Position numbers and translations under genes: made by a program. 64,000 nucleotides of DNA. Origin: Pseudomonas soli (GTDB lineage Bacteria > Pseudomonadota > Gammaproteobacteria > Pseudomonadales > Pseudomonadaceae). The notes under the pieces were generated by a model that searched no databases, had not been told where the DNA came from, and saw only the letters and a list, made by a program, of their open reading frames with translations. Shown here one piece after another: positions 19,328-27,803 of this stretch (its first letter is position 1; each line of letters opens with the position of its first letter). The stretch lies in NCBI RefSeq assembly GCF_900110655.1, contig NZ_FOEQ01000016.1:1-64000 (forward strand). The letters run 5' to 3'.

Positions 19328-20707
19328 ATGTTTCTGATTGTTGGTAATGGCATGGTCGCCCTGGCTATCGCCGCAGGTTTGTCGCGTAGTGTTCCGGGCG
19401 AGTGCATTCAGGTTGTGGGCCCGGCAGCACGCCCTTACAGCGCCTCCATGGCGGCTGCGGCAATGCTCAACTCTTTCGCCGAGCTCGAGCCTGGCGCACT
19501 CGATCAGCCGCGTGATCGTCTGAAGTTCGAGTTAAGCCAGGCATCTGCTCGTCTGTGGGGGGATTTCGTAAAAGAATTCGATATTCCTGCTGAACACTAC
19601 CGTCTGGGCACCGTGCTGATAAACAACAACGCATCCAACCGTTTCGAGGATGCCGCATTCGATGCCATCGCCGGTTATCTTGACGAGTTCGACGAGCCTT
19701 ATGAACGCGTCGATCCGCAGCTGGAACCCGCCTATGTGCCGGGTGAGAGCTATCGTACGCGCCAGGCTTTGTTCCTGCCGCGCGAGGGCGTGCTCAATCC
19801 GGATGGTGTGATCCATGCGCTGCAGGCCGCGCTGCAAAGGCGTGGTGTGCGCTTTGTCGATGGCGTGGTGAAGTCGCTCGACAAGGTCAGCGGTCGTACC
19901 CGTGGCGTAACCCTCGAAGACGGGCGCGTGCTTAGCGCCGAGCGGATTGTGTTGGCCAACGGCAGCATGGCCACGCGCCTCTGGGAGGAGGAAGGCTGCA
20001 TTCGGGTGATCAATGGCGTCGGCGCCACGGTGGTGTTGAAGAACCCAGGAATTCAGGGGCGCTATGTCCTGCGCACGCCAAATCGTGGCGGTGCTTGCGG
20101 AATCTACCACGCGCCCTACCAGGGTGATCAGTTCGTCGTCGGTGCCACCAATCTGGTGACCACCGCCGACGAGCACTTCCCTCGCGCAGAGTCGGTGGCC
20201 GCGCTGATAAACGGTGCGATCAACCAGGTCAACCATCTGCACCGTACCAGTGGTTTCATTCGTTACAACTTTGGCTATCGTCCGCTGAGTCTCGATGGCT
20301 ACCCGGTCATCGGCCAGCTTAACGACAACACCTTCATTGCCTCCGGCACTCGTCGTGATGGTTACCATTTTGCGCCATGGTTGGCCGACAACCTGGCGGC
20401 CTTGCTGCTGGACAAGTCGATTTCCTCGCAGGCCGGCAGCTACTTCGAATTCACCCGGCCGCAGCGTAGCGCATGGCTCGACCAGTCGGTGGAGGCATGC
20501 TGTCGCAAGTACGCGGCAGTCAAGTGCTCGGCACTCTCGCAGCACGGTTTGGATGCGGGGCATACCGACGCCGATCAGGCGCTGGAGCAGTATTACTACC
20601 AGCGGGCGCGCGCCTTCTTCGACAAGCATGAGCTCGAGCGAACAGTTCAGGTCGACTTCCTGGATGCCCTGCTGGGTGGCTACCTTTCCCTGTCGGACTT
20701 CGCCTGA
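19328..20707 (+). CDS. FAD-dependent oxidoreductase (DAO/glycine oxidase-like)
   Basis: This 459-residue protein opens with a dinucleotide-binding motif (IVGNGMVALAIAAGL, residues 4-18), then a DAO-type segment with ASMAAAAMLNSF. Near residues 310-345 it has the FAD-closing region RPLSLDGYPVIGQL...TRRDGYHFAPWLA, seen in D-amino acid and glycine oxidases. Members usually oxidise C-N bonds of amino acids or amines. Such an activity is not a standard step of deoxysugar synthesis, so its role in this cluster is open; it might act on an amino-acid-derived substituent. It sits between a TylF-like methyltransferase and the sugar aminotransferase, and all are tightly spaced. Confidence 0.78.
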   Translation: MFLIVGNGMVALAIAAGLSRSVPGECIQVVGPAARPYSASMAAAAMLNSFAELEPGALDQPRDRLKFELSQASARLWGDFVKEFDIPAEHYRLGTVLINNNASNRFEDAAFDAIAGYLDEFDEPYERVDPQLEPAYVPGESYRTRQALFLPREGVLNPDGVIHALQAALQRRGVRFVDGVVKSLDKVSGRTRGVTLEDGRVLSAERIVLANGSMATRLWEEEGCIRVINGVGATVVLKNPGIQGRYVLRTPNRGGACGIYHAPYQGDQFVVGATNLVTTADEHFPRAESVAALINGAINQVNHLHRTSGFIRYNFGYRPLSLDGYPVIGQLNDNTFIASGTRRDGYHFAPWLADNLAALLLDKSISSQAGSYFEFTRPQRSAWLDQSVEACCRKYAAVKCSALSQHGLDAGHTDADQALEQYYYQRARAFFDKHELERTVQVDFLDALLGGYLSLSDFA

Positions 20708-20725
20708 AGCGTGAATACCGGAGAC

Positions 20726-21886
20726 ATGAACGTGAACAACCAGATCATTCCTTTCAATAAGCCATTTGTGGTTGGCAAAGAGCTGTTCTATATCGCCCAG
20801 GCGGTGATGAATGGTGGTATCGCCGGCGATGGACAGTTCACGCGCTTATGCCAGGAATGGCTCGAGGTCAATCTGGGGTGTCCCAGGGCGCTGCTGACGC
20901 ATTCGTGCACGGCGGCCCTCGAGATGGCGGCGATCCTGGCGGATATTGGGCCGGGAGATGAAGTCATCATGCCGTCGTTCACTTTCGTGTCCACTGCCAA
21001 CGCTTTCGTTCTTCGCGGCGCGGTGCCGGTTTTCGTGGATGTGCGCGAGGATACCCTCAACCTGGACGAGCGCCTTATCGAAGCCGCCATCACCGAGAAG
21101 ACCAAGGCGATTGTCGCGGTGCATTATGCGGGGCAGCCTTGCGATATGGCTGCCTTGCTGCATCTGTGCGACAAGCACGGTCTGATTCTCATTGAAGATG
21201 CCGCCCAGGCGATCCTCGCCCGGGAAAAGGATCGCGCACTGGGGACCTTTGGGCATCTGGGATGCCTGAGTTTTCATGAAACGAAGAATGTGATCAGCGG
21301 TGAGGGAGGGGCGCTACTCATCAACGATCCCAAGTTGATTGAGCGGGCTGAAATCATCTGGCAGAAAGGTACCAATCGCAAAGCCTTTTCCCGAGGCGAG
21401 GTGAGCAAGTACACCTGGGTGGATGTGGGGTCGTCTTTTCTTCCCAGCGAGCTGACGGCTGCTTTCCTCTATGCCCAACTAGAGCAGGGAGAGAGCATCA
21501 ATGTACATCGTCGCGCTTTGTACGAGTCCTATTACCACCAACTAGAGCCTCTCGAAGCGGACGGTTGCTTGACCTTGCCTTGCGCGCCGGGTGGCAAGCC
21601 GGCCAACGCACATATCTTCTACATATTGATGCGTAGCAACGAGGCGCGTGGAGAGTTGATCGCGTTTCTTCGCGAGCGGGGTATCTATGCTGTGTTCCAC
21701 TACGTGCCCTTGCATGATTCCCCGGCAGGCCTGCGTTACGCGCGCAGTGTCGGTCAGTTGCCTGTCACTCAGGAAGTTTCTGCAAGCTTGCTGCGCCTGC
21801 CGCTTTATTCTGACATGACCATCGAGCAGGTCACCGAGGTGTGCGAGGCGATCTTCCAATTCTTCGCAGGTACGCAGAAGGCGTAA
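20726..21886 (+). CDS. rffA: dTDP-4-oxo-6-deoxyhexose 4-aminotransferase (RffA/WecE family)
   Basis: RffA-type enzymes use PLP and glutamate to convert dTDP-4-keto-6-deoxy-D-glucose into a dTDP-4-amino-4,6-dideoxyhexose. The product shows the family's opening IPFNKPFVVGKELFYIAQAV, the cofactor-ring aspartate in LILIEDAAQA (Asp158) and the Schiff-base lysine in LSFHETKNVI (Lys187). Whether the product is the galacto (Fuc4N) or gluco (Qui4N, viosamine) form cannot be told from sequence. Pseudomonas syringae flagellin carries a Qui4N derivative. Starts at GTG 20711, ATG 20726 and GTG 20732 are possible; the GGAG at 20720-20723 fits the GTG at 20732 best by spacing, and ATG 20726 is used here. 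Confidence 0.88.
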   Translation: MNVNNQIIPFNKPFVVGKELFYIAQAVMNGGIAGDGQFTRLCQEWLEVNLGCPRALLTHSCTAALEMAAILADIGPGDEVIMPSFTFVSTANAFVLRGAVPVFVDVREDTLNLDERLIEAAITEKTKAIVAVHYAGQPCDMAALLHLCDKHGLILIEDAAQAILAREKDRALGTFGHLGCLSFHETKNVISGEGGALLINDPKLIERAEIIWQKGTNRKAFSRGEVSKYTWVDVGSSFLPSELTAAFLYAQLEQGESINVHRRALYESYYHQLEPLEADGCLTLPCAPGGKPANAHIFYILMRSNEARGELIAFLRERGIYAVFHYVPLHDSPAGLRYARSVGQLPVTQEVSASLLRLPLYSDMTIEQVTEVCEAIFQFFAGTQKA

Positions 21887-21934
21887 CGGCCTTGGCTCGG
21901 CGACTATTCAGCTGATTTCTGGAGTTTTTACCCC

Positions 21935-24900
21935 ATGTCGAATTCCGTGCAGGTGGGCGCGGGCCTTGAGCAGGCCATGAAGCGTCTTCGGTTGATGTAT
22001 GCCCGGCCGGAGCACCCGTACTACATCATGGCGCCGGACTACCGGGAAACCTCATCGGGGATTGCCTCGCTTCATTACCTCTGTCACCTGCTCAACCTCA
22101 ACGGGCGAGAGGCCTACATCCTGGGCGGCAAAGTGGTGAACCCCGAGCTTAAGACGCCGTTGCTCGATGATGAGGCCAGCGAGCGTCACAGGCTTGCTGG
22201 TCGGGTGCCAATCGCAGTCTACCCCGAGGTCACGGTGGGCAACCCCTTCCATTGTTCGGTCGTGGCACGCTTTCTGTTGAACTTCGAAGGTTTCATCAGT
22301 GGGCGAGGAATGGAGGCGGCTCCCAGTGACCTGTGTTTTTACTCAGGCAAGCTGATCGCGCAAGACCACGGTCGTCCGGAAGGTGACCTGTTGTGCCTGC
22401 CTACCATCGATGTGGACCTGTTCTGTGCCGGAGAGCCCGTTGATCGGCGTGAAGGCCGGTATCTGTATCAGAATCGCCATCCGCTCGATGCCATTGACTA
22501 TTCGATACTGCCAGAGGATATCCGCCTACTGAGCATGGCGAACGCTCTGACGTTGTCGGAGCTGGCGCAGCTGCTTCGCCGGGCGGAGGTGATGTATACC
22601 CATGAATGGTCGATGACCTGCGTAATCGCGGTGCTTTGCGGGTGTCCGGTCATTTTCATACCTGGGCATGGCATCGACCAGGCCTTCCTCGATGCCAGCT
22701 TTGTCGGCAGTGCCGGCTTCGCCATGCTGGATCGCGAAGATGCGTTGGCACATGCCCGTGGCGGCCTGGATGGAGCTTTGCAGCGTTATGTCGAGCGAAC
22801 GGCGCCGTTCTGGAATCAGCTTGAAGTGTTCATCGCCAAGACGCAGGCGGCCGCCCGTCGTGAAGCCGTGGGTGATCGGCTAGGAGGGCGTGGCTGGTTG
22901 CGTCAGCGTTATCCCCGGCCGCGGCAGATGCAGGTGATTGATGAGCATCTGGCCAGTGCTACTGCTGTGCGCTTTGTCGTGCTGGTAAAGGACCATGGAG
23001 ACGATGCAGCGCTGGCGGTTACCTTGGATAGCCTGGCTCGCGGCCTGTATCGGGAGGTGCGGACCTGTGTGTTGGATAGGGAGGGTTCCCGGGCGGGGTC
23101 GGCCACGGCCATTGATGCCTGCCTGAATGGGAGCTCCGATGAATGGTTCATGCTGGTCGATGCAGGCACCGAGTTTACCGCCAGTGGTTTGCTGGTGACG
23201 GCGCTCGAGCTGGTTCGGGCCTCGTCGGACTGCCTGGCTGTCTACGCTGACGAAGCCTTGTGCCAGGCGCAGGGCGTAGTCGAGACCGCCCTACGCCCTG
23301 ATCTGAATCTGGATATGTTGCTGGCTTTCCCGGAGAGCCTGTCGCGACATTGGCTGTACCGATGCGATGCCTGGCGTCAGCTAGGTGGTTTCAGCGAGGC
23401 TGCCGGTCGTGCGCTCGAGCTGGATTATCAGTTGCGTTTGATCAGTGAGCACGGGTTGGGATGCGTTGGTCATGTAAGTGAGCCGTTGCTGATTGGCAAT
23501 GCGTTGCTGCTACAGCCGTGTGAAGACGTTTGCGCGGTCATCGAGGCGCACCTGCAGGGGCGAGGATATCTCGGCGCTCGGGCGTTGCCATTGACCACTG
23601 CTCCTGGTCGCTATCGAATCGAGTACGCGCATCAACAGTCGGCCTCGGTCAGCATCATCATTTTCCTTGAAGGGCAGTTGGTGAACTTCCAGCGTTGTCT
23701 GGAGGGCTTGCTGGCGCAGACGGCTCATGTCGGGTACGAAGTATTGCTGGTTGAGCCGGGCAGCGACGATGAGGTGCTACTGGACTGGTTGGCGATGGTC
23801 GGGCAAATGGGGGAGGGGCGCTTCAAGGTCCTTCGCTTCGAGCCCGGCCATGCACGCGCGGCCATGTGCAATGCGGCAGCCGAGCAGGCTCGTGGCGATT
23901 ATCTGCTATGGCTGGATGCTGATAGCGTGGTGCTTGATGATGATTGGCTGCCCACGTTGCTCAATCATGCCCAGCGTCCGGAGGTGGGGGCGGTTGGTTG
24001 CAAGCTGTTGTCCCGCGATGGTGCTATCCATCAGGCAGCCCTGGTGCTGGGGCTGGGGGGCGGGGTTGGGCGTGCCTTCGAGGGGCGGTCGGTGCAGGAT
24101 CCGGGTTACATGGGGCGCCTTGGGCTGGAGCAGGATTGTTCGGCTGTCGGTGGTGAGTGTCTCATGGTGCGCCGCTCGCTGTTTGTCGAGCTTGGTGGCT
24201 TCGATACCGATCCGTTGTATTCCCGCTGGGCGGCTGTGGACCTGTGCCTGCGGTTGGCTCAGGCGGGTTATCTGAATGTCTGGACGCCTCACGCCAGGGT
24301 ATTGCTGGATGCTCCGCCGCCTGCGCCGGCCAGTGCCGAGCAGGAGGAAGCGCTATATGCGCGCTGGTTGCCGCAGTTGGCGCATGATGCGGCGTACAAC
24401 GTCAACTTTTCGCTGAGTACCGGCGAGGAGTTCGCCGTTCAGGGCTATGAAATGAGTTGGCGACCGTTGCAGGGGGTGGTGCCAAGCGTGCTGGCCTTTG
24501 TGGTCGATCAGGAGCAGGCAGTACCCTCGCGGCTGCTGGAACCCATGGGGTCCTTGCGTGAGGCAGGTCGTCTGGAGGGGGCTGTGGTCGCCGGGACATT
24601 GTCAGCTGTGGAAATAGAGCGCTTCAATCCCTCAAGTGTTGTCCTGCAGGGGGCGCTGGATGAGGCTGGGCTATTGACCTTGCGTAGGCTGCGAGCTTTC
24701 TCGCAGGCGTTCAAGGTCTACGATCTGGATCGTTATCCGCAGGATCTGGGCGGTGCACACCTGCTTCATGGCGAAGATCTGGAGCGGCGTATCCGGCCTG
24801 CGGTGATGCAGGCTGACAGGGTGCTGGTTGCAACGGCCGCCGCAGCCGAGAGGCTGCAGGGTTGGCATGACGATGTCCGGGTGCTCGAAAATGTGCTGCC

Positions 24901-25444
24901 AGCTTCGTGGGGGCGCTTGCAAGGGGGGCGGCGCGCAGGAGAGAAGCCCCGCGTGGGATGGATCGGGTGTCGTGATGCGTACCTGCTCGCCGAAGTAGTG
25001 CCGGTGCTGGCGGGCGAGGTCGACTGGGTTGTGCTGGGGGATTGTCCTGCCAGCTTGTTGCCCTATCTCAAAGAGCATCATCATGCTGTGGATGCGCAAT
25101 CCCTTGGCGTCACCCTGGCTGCCTTGGACCTGGACATCGCCCTTGTGCCGATGGGCGAGTCTGAGGTGAACGCATTTTCCGGTGACGTGCGTGTGCTCCA
25201 GCATGCGGCGTGCGGTCAGTCGGTAATCTGTAGTCGGGTGGCTGGCTTCGCAGGTGGCGATACCTTGCCATTGTCGAGGGTGAGCAATCAGGCCTGTGAC
25301 TGGATTCGGGCGATACGTCTGCATCTTGATGATCGTGATGCATCTGCGGCCCTTGGCAGCGCCCAGCAGGCGATGGTGCGCAGTGATTGGTTGCTCGAGG
25401 GGCAGAGGCTGGACGCCTGGCGACGCGCCGTGCTCGCGGGTTGA
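21935..25444 (+). CDS. very large modular glycosyltransferase, third island enzyme
   Basis: The 1169-residue product begins with a GT4-type N-terminal half (YYIMAPDYRETSSGIASLHY, then HEWSMTCVIAVLCGCPVIFI near 230) instead of the GT2 domain of its paralogues. A GT2-like domain B follows (about 345-540; acidic motif DAG), then a GT2 domain C (about 570-800) with an intact LDADS at 661-663. Last is a C-terminal region (about 860-1169) that matches domain D of the 10379-13954 protein. In that last region the Glu-bearing EYGACGFPV has become QHAACGQSV and the preceding Lys is lost, so it looks inactive. It ends the sigma54-driven island operon and is followed by a strong terminator. The role in flagellin glycosylation is inferred from context. 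Confidence 0.82.
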   Translation: MSNSVQVGAGLEQAMKRLRLMYARPEHPYYIMAPDYRETSSGIASLHYLCHLLNLNGREAYILGGKVVNPELKTPLLDDEASERHRLAGRVPIAVYPEVTVGNPFHCSVVARFLLNFEGFISGRGMEAAPSDLCFYSGKLIAQDHGRPEGDLLCLPTIDVDLFCAGEPVDRREGRYLYQNRHPLDAIDYSILPEDIRLLSMANALTLSELAQLLRRAEVMYTHEWSMTCVIAVLCGCPVIFIPGHGIDQAFLDASFVGSAGFAMLDREDALAHARGGLDGALQRYVERTAPFWNQLEVFIAKTQAAARREAVGDRLGGRGWLRQRYPRPRQMQVIDEHLASATAVRFVVLVKDHGDDAALAVTLDSLARGLYREVRTCVLDREGSRAGSATAIDACLNGSSDEWFMLVDAGTEFTASGLLVTALELVRASSDCLAVYADEALCQAQGVVETALRPDLNLDMLLAFPESLSRHWLYRCDAWRQLGGFSEAAGRALELDYQLRLISEHGLGCVGHVSEPLLIGNALLLQPCEDVCAVIEAHLQGRGYLGARALPLTTAPGRYRIEYAHQQSASVSIIIFLEGQLVNFQRCLEGLLAQTAHVGYEVLLVEPGSDDEVLLDWLAMVGQMGEGRFKVLRFEPGHARAAMCNAAAEQARGDYLLWLDADSVVLDDDWLPTLLNHAQRPEVGAVGCKLLSRDGAIHQAALVLGLGGGVGRAFEGRSVQDPGYMGRLGLEQDCSAVGGECLMVRRSLFVELGGFDTDPLYSRWAAVDLCLRLAQAGYLNVWTPHARVLLDAPPPAPASAEQEEALYARWLPQLAHDAAYNVNFSLSTGEEFAVQGYEMSWRPLQGVVPSVLAFVVDQEQAVPSRLLEPMGSLREAGRLEGAVVAGTLSAVEIERFNPSSVVLQGALDEAGLLTLRRLRAFSQAFKVYDLDRYPQDLGGAHLLHGEDLERRIRPAVMQADRVLVATAAAAERLQGWHDDVRVLENVLPASWGRLQGGRRAGEKPRVGWIGCRDAYLLAEVVPVLAGEVDWVVLGDCPASLLPYLKEHHHAVDAQSLGVTLAALDLDIALVPMGESEVNAFSGDVRVLQHAACGQSVICSRVAGFAGGDTLPLSRVSNQACDWIRAIRLHLDDRDASAALGSAQQAMVRSDWLLEGQRLDAWRRAVLAG

Positions 25445-25460
25445 TCGAGTCGGTGAATTC

Positions 25461-25494
25461 ACAACAAGGGCGCCAGGAGTGGCGCCCTTGTTGT
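25461..25494. terminator. bidirectional terminator between convergent genes
   Basis: A perfect 15-bp inverted repeat (ACAACAAGGGCGCCA / TGGCGCCCTTGTTGT) surrounds a GGAG loop. T-rich ends on both strands let it serve the + strand glycosyltransferase gene and the - strand methyltransferase gene. Confidence 0.9.
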
Positions 25495-25538
25495 TTGTAT
25501 GGGCCCGCATGGGCTGAAGTGACCCATGTGGGGCAGTA

Positions 25539-26318
25539 TCAGCAGAAACTGATATTGTGCTGCTGGCTTCCGTAGACTACACGCGCTGCGGTGATCAACT
25601 GGTAGGGGATTTCGACGTAGGGGACGTCCGAGTTGGTCAGGGCCATGTCCATCAGCTGAACGAGCATGGAGTTCTTCCTGACCAGGATTACATCCGACCA
25701 GTCGGTATTGGTCATGGCGACCGGGATGAAATCAGAGCGTTTGATGAAGCTACCCAGTGCTTCGAGCACGCCCAGGTTCTGTTTGGTGCCATTCGGGCTG
25801 TGGCAGCAGTCATTGAGCATGATGAAGCCGTCTTCGGCGACCAGGTCCTGGTAGTACATCAGGTCGCGCAGGATATATTCGTACTGGTGGTTGGCATCGA
25901 TGTACACCAGGTCGAACTTGCTGATGTCGGTTTCCTGTCGGATTTTTTCGATGGCGCCGATGGTCTCGGAACGGATAATTGTCACTTCCGGCAGGTGAGT
26001 GAAGCGTTCCCGGCATTCTTCGTACAGTTTGTCCCAGGTCTGCTGGTCGTGAAGGGAGCCTCCGTAGTAATAGGCGTAGGTATCGACGGGAGCGACCCAG
26101 GGCGGCAGTTGATCGAAAGGGCTGTACGCATCGTTGGCCGCCTTGCTCCAGCTGTCGATGAGCACCATCTTTTCCGGCGACAGCGCCGAGTGGATTTTAA
26201 GTGCGTTTTCTCCGCGCAGAACCCCAAGCTCGGCGACGATCGGACGCTTTTCCATTATTTGGAAAAGTGCGCCCAGCAGCGTGTACAGATTTTCCCGATG
26301 GGTGTGGCAGACCTTCAT
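25539..26318 (-). CDS. class I SAM-dependent methyltransferase (Methyltransf_24-like)
   Basis: This is the only well-supported gene on the - strand. The 259-residue product has a motif I variant PIVAELGVLRGENALKI (residues 26-42), the acidic strand-2 end (VLIDSWSK) and the motif FDLVYIDANHQYEY typical of the family that includes cephalosporin hydroxylase-like and glycan-cluster methyltransferases. The start at 26318 is supported by AAGGA 7 bases upstream; a longer frame to 26378 has no such site. It is convergent with the third glycosyltransferase and divergent from the KAS III gene. The acceptor is unknown; modification of the flagellar glycan is the contextual guess. Confidence 0.82.
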   Translation of the reverse strand: MKVCHTHRENLYTLLGALFQIMEKRPIVAELGVLRGENALKIHSALSPEKMVLIDSWSKAANDAYSPFDQLPPWVAPVDTYAYYYGGSLHDQQTWDKLYEECRERFTHLPEVTIIRSETIGAIEKIRQETDISKFDLVYIDANHQYEYILRDLMYYQDLVAEDGFIMLNDCCHSPNGTKQNLGVLEALGSFIKRSDFIPVAMTNTDWSDVILVRKNSMLVQLMDMALTNSDVPYVEIPYQLITAARVVYGSQQHNISFC

Positions 26319-26617
26319 TGCGCTGTCCTTTATCGTTGGGTGGTCTTGCTTGCAGAGGCCGAATCCGCACAGGTTCAATTCGCTTCGGCTCGGCCCGGCA
26401 TTCTGGATCTGGATTAGCTAACGCAAGATATGTGCCGCTGGCATGCCTTGCATGTGGCTGTATAGGTGGGAGAAATGCATCATTGCGTGACTTGGCAGTC
26501 GAAACGTGCATCTTTAATCTATTGAGTCAGCGGGCAGCCTCGTCGATGCGGTAGGCAGGGTGCATGATCTTGGTCGCGAAGCCCGCGAATTTTCGCCATT
26601 TCCATCGGGAAGCCACA
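26319..26617. other. divergent intergenic region between methyltransferase and KAS III genes
   Basis: About 300 bases hold the regulatory regions of two diverging genes. I looked for sigma54 and sigma28 elements on both strands and found none with correct spacing: near 26490 a GG...GC pair is 12 rather than 10 bases apart. Sigma70 promoters are likely but not defined. No small gene with a ribosome binding site was found. Confidence 0.4.
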
Positions 26618-27553
26618 ATGATTGGCATCAAAAGCATCGCCAGTTACGTACCTGTAGAGGGTGTCGACAATTACGCCCAGGGTGCGAAATTCGGCAAGGA
26701 TCAGGATTTCATCTTCGGCAAGATCGGTTCGACCTTCCTGCCGCGCAAGGGTTTCGATCAGGAAACCTCCGACCTGTGCGTCGAGGCCGCTCGGGCACTG
26801 TTTGCTGGCAACCCGGCGCTAGATCCGGCGTCCATCGATGTGGTGATCGTCGTTACCCAGAACGGCGATGCCGAAGGCCTGCCGCATACCGCGGCGATCG
26901 TCCAGAACAAGCTGGGCTTGTCTACCGCCATCGCTGCCTTCGATATCTCGCTGGGCTGCTCCGGCTATGTCTATGGCCTGTATGCCATGAAGGGCTTCAT
27001 GGATGCCGCGGGGCTGAAGAATGGCTTGTTGATCACCGCAGATCCCTATTCGAAGATTGTCGACCCTGAGGACCGCAACACCACCATGCTGTTCGGCGAT
27101 GCTGCAACGGCCACCTGGATGGGAGAGGGCGCTGCCTGGCAGCTGGGCAAGTCGCTGTTTGGCAGTGATGGGGCGGGTGCCGAGCACTTGCGCACCACCG
27201 AAGGCACGTTCTTCATGAATGGTCGTCAGGTCTATAATTTTGCCCTGGTCAAGGTGCCGGCGCACCTGCAGCAGTTGCTCGAGACCAGTCACTTGAAGGC
27301 CGAGGATATTGACCTTTACTGCCTGCATCAGGGGAGCGCGGCGATCGTCGATGCGGTCTCGCAGCGTTTCGACGAGGGGCGTCAGCGCGAGAAGTTCGTC
27401 AAGGACATGGTCGAGACTGGCAATACCGTGTCTTCGAGCATTCCGCTGCTATTGGAAAAGCATGTGATCGGCTCGCAGTGCAGGCGTGTCGCGCTCAGTG
27501 GTTTCGGCGTCGGTCTGTCATGGGGCTCGGCAATCATCGAGCGCAATGGCTAA
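26618..27553 (+). CDS. ketoacyl-ACP synthase III family protein (FabH-like)
   Basis: KAS III enzymes join an acyl-CoA (or acyl-ACP) to malonyl-ACP, or transfer acyl groups. The 311-residue product keeps the full triad: Cys114 in SLGCSGYVYG, His237 in LHQGS, and Asn269 in ETGNTVSSSIP. The ATG at 26618 follows GGGAAG. Its place just upstream of fliC is shared with other pseudomonads (for example orf3 beside fgt1/fgt2 in P. syringae), where it is needed for flagellin glycosylation. It probably makes the short acyl group attached to the amino sugar rather than taking part in fatty acid synthesis. No acyl carrier protein gene is in the window. A terminator follows. Confidence 0.85.
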   Translation: MIGIKSIASYVPVEGVDNYAQGAKFGKDQDFIFGKIGSTFLPRKGFDQETSDLCVEAARALFAGNPALDPASIDVVIVVTQNGDAEGLPHTAAIVQNKLGLSTAIAAFDISLGCSGYVYGLYAMKGFMDAAGLKNGLLITADPYSKIVDPEDRNTTMLFGDAATATWMGEGAAWQLGKSLFGSDGAGAEHLRTTEGTFFMNGRQVYNFALVKVPAHLQQLLETSHLKAEDIDLYCLHQGSAAIVDAVSQRFDEGRQREKFVKDMVETGNTVSSSIPLLLEKHVIGSQCRRVALSGFGVGLSWGSAIIERNG

Positions 27554-27577
27554 GCTCCGCGTGTCTATATAGAAGAG

Positions 27578-27607
27578 GCGCTGTCCGTTATCGGTCAGCG
27601 CTTTTTT
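27578..27607 (+). terminator. intrinsic terminator after KAS III gene
   Basis: GCGCTGTCC and GGTCAGCGC pair (one mismatch) around a 6-base loop and are followed by six T bases. It isolates the island from fliC. Confidence 0.85.
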
Positions 27608-27692
27608 GTTTTTTGGCTGTTGGTAATTTGGTGTCAAACCCCTGATTTCATTGGAGTGGCAGGATGCCAGTAAAAAAATTGGGAAATCGCCC

Positions 27693-27719
27693 TAAAGCAA
27701 ACTGCCCTGGCGACGATAA
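27693..27719 (+). promoter_or_regulatory. sigma28 (FliA) promoter of fliC
   Basis: TAAA (27693-27696), 15 bases, then GACGATAA (27712-27719) match the FliA consensus TAAA-N15-GCCGATAA at all but one position. The leader to the fliC start is about 75 bases. Confidence 0.88.
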
Positions 27720-27803
27720 ACATTACGAAGGTTCTCTAGGCCACCTACCCGGCGAATTGCCAAGGCCGGAAGCCGTAGTACCCAATCCAACGAGGAATTC
27801 GTC

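Noticed and set aside
26440-26500. Sigma54 sites before the KAS III gene
   Set aside because: Candidates have 8 or 12 bases between GG and GC instead of 10.
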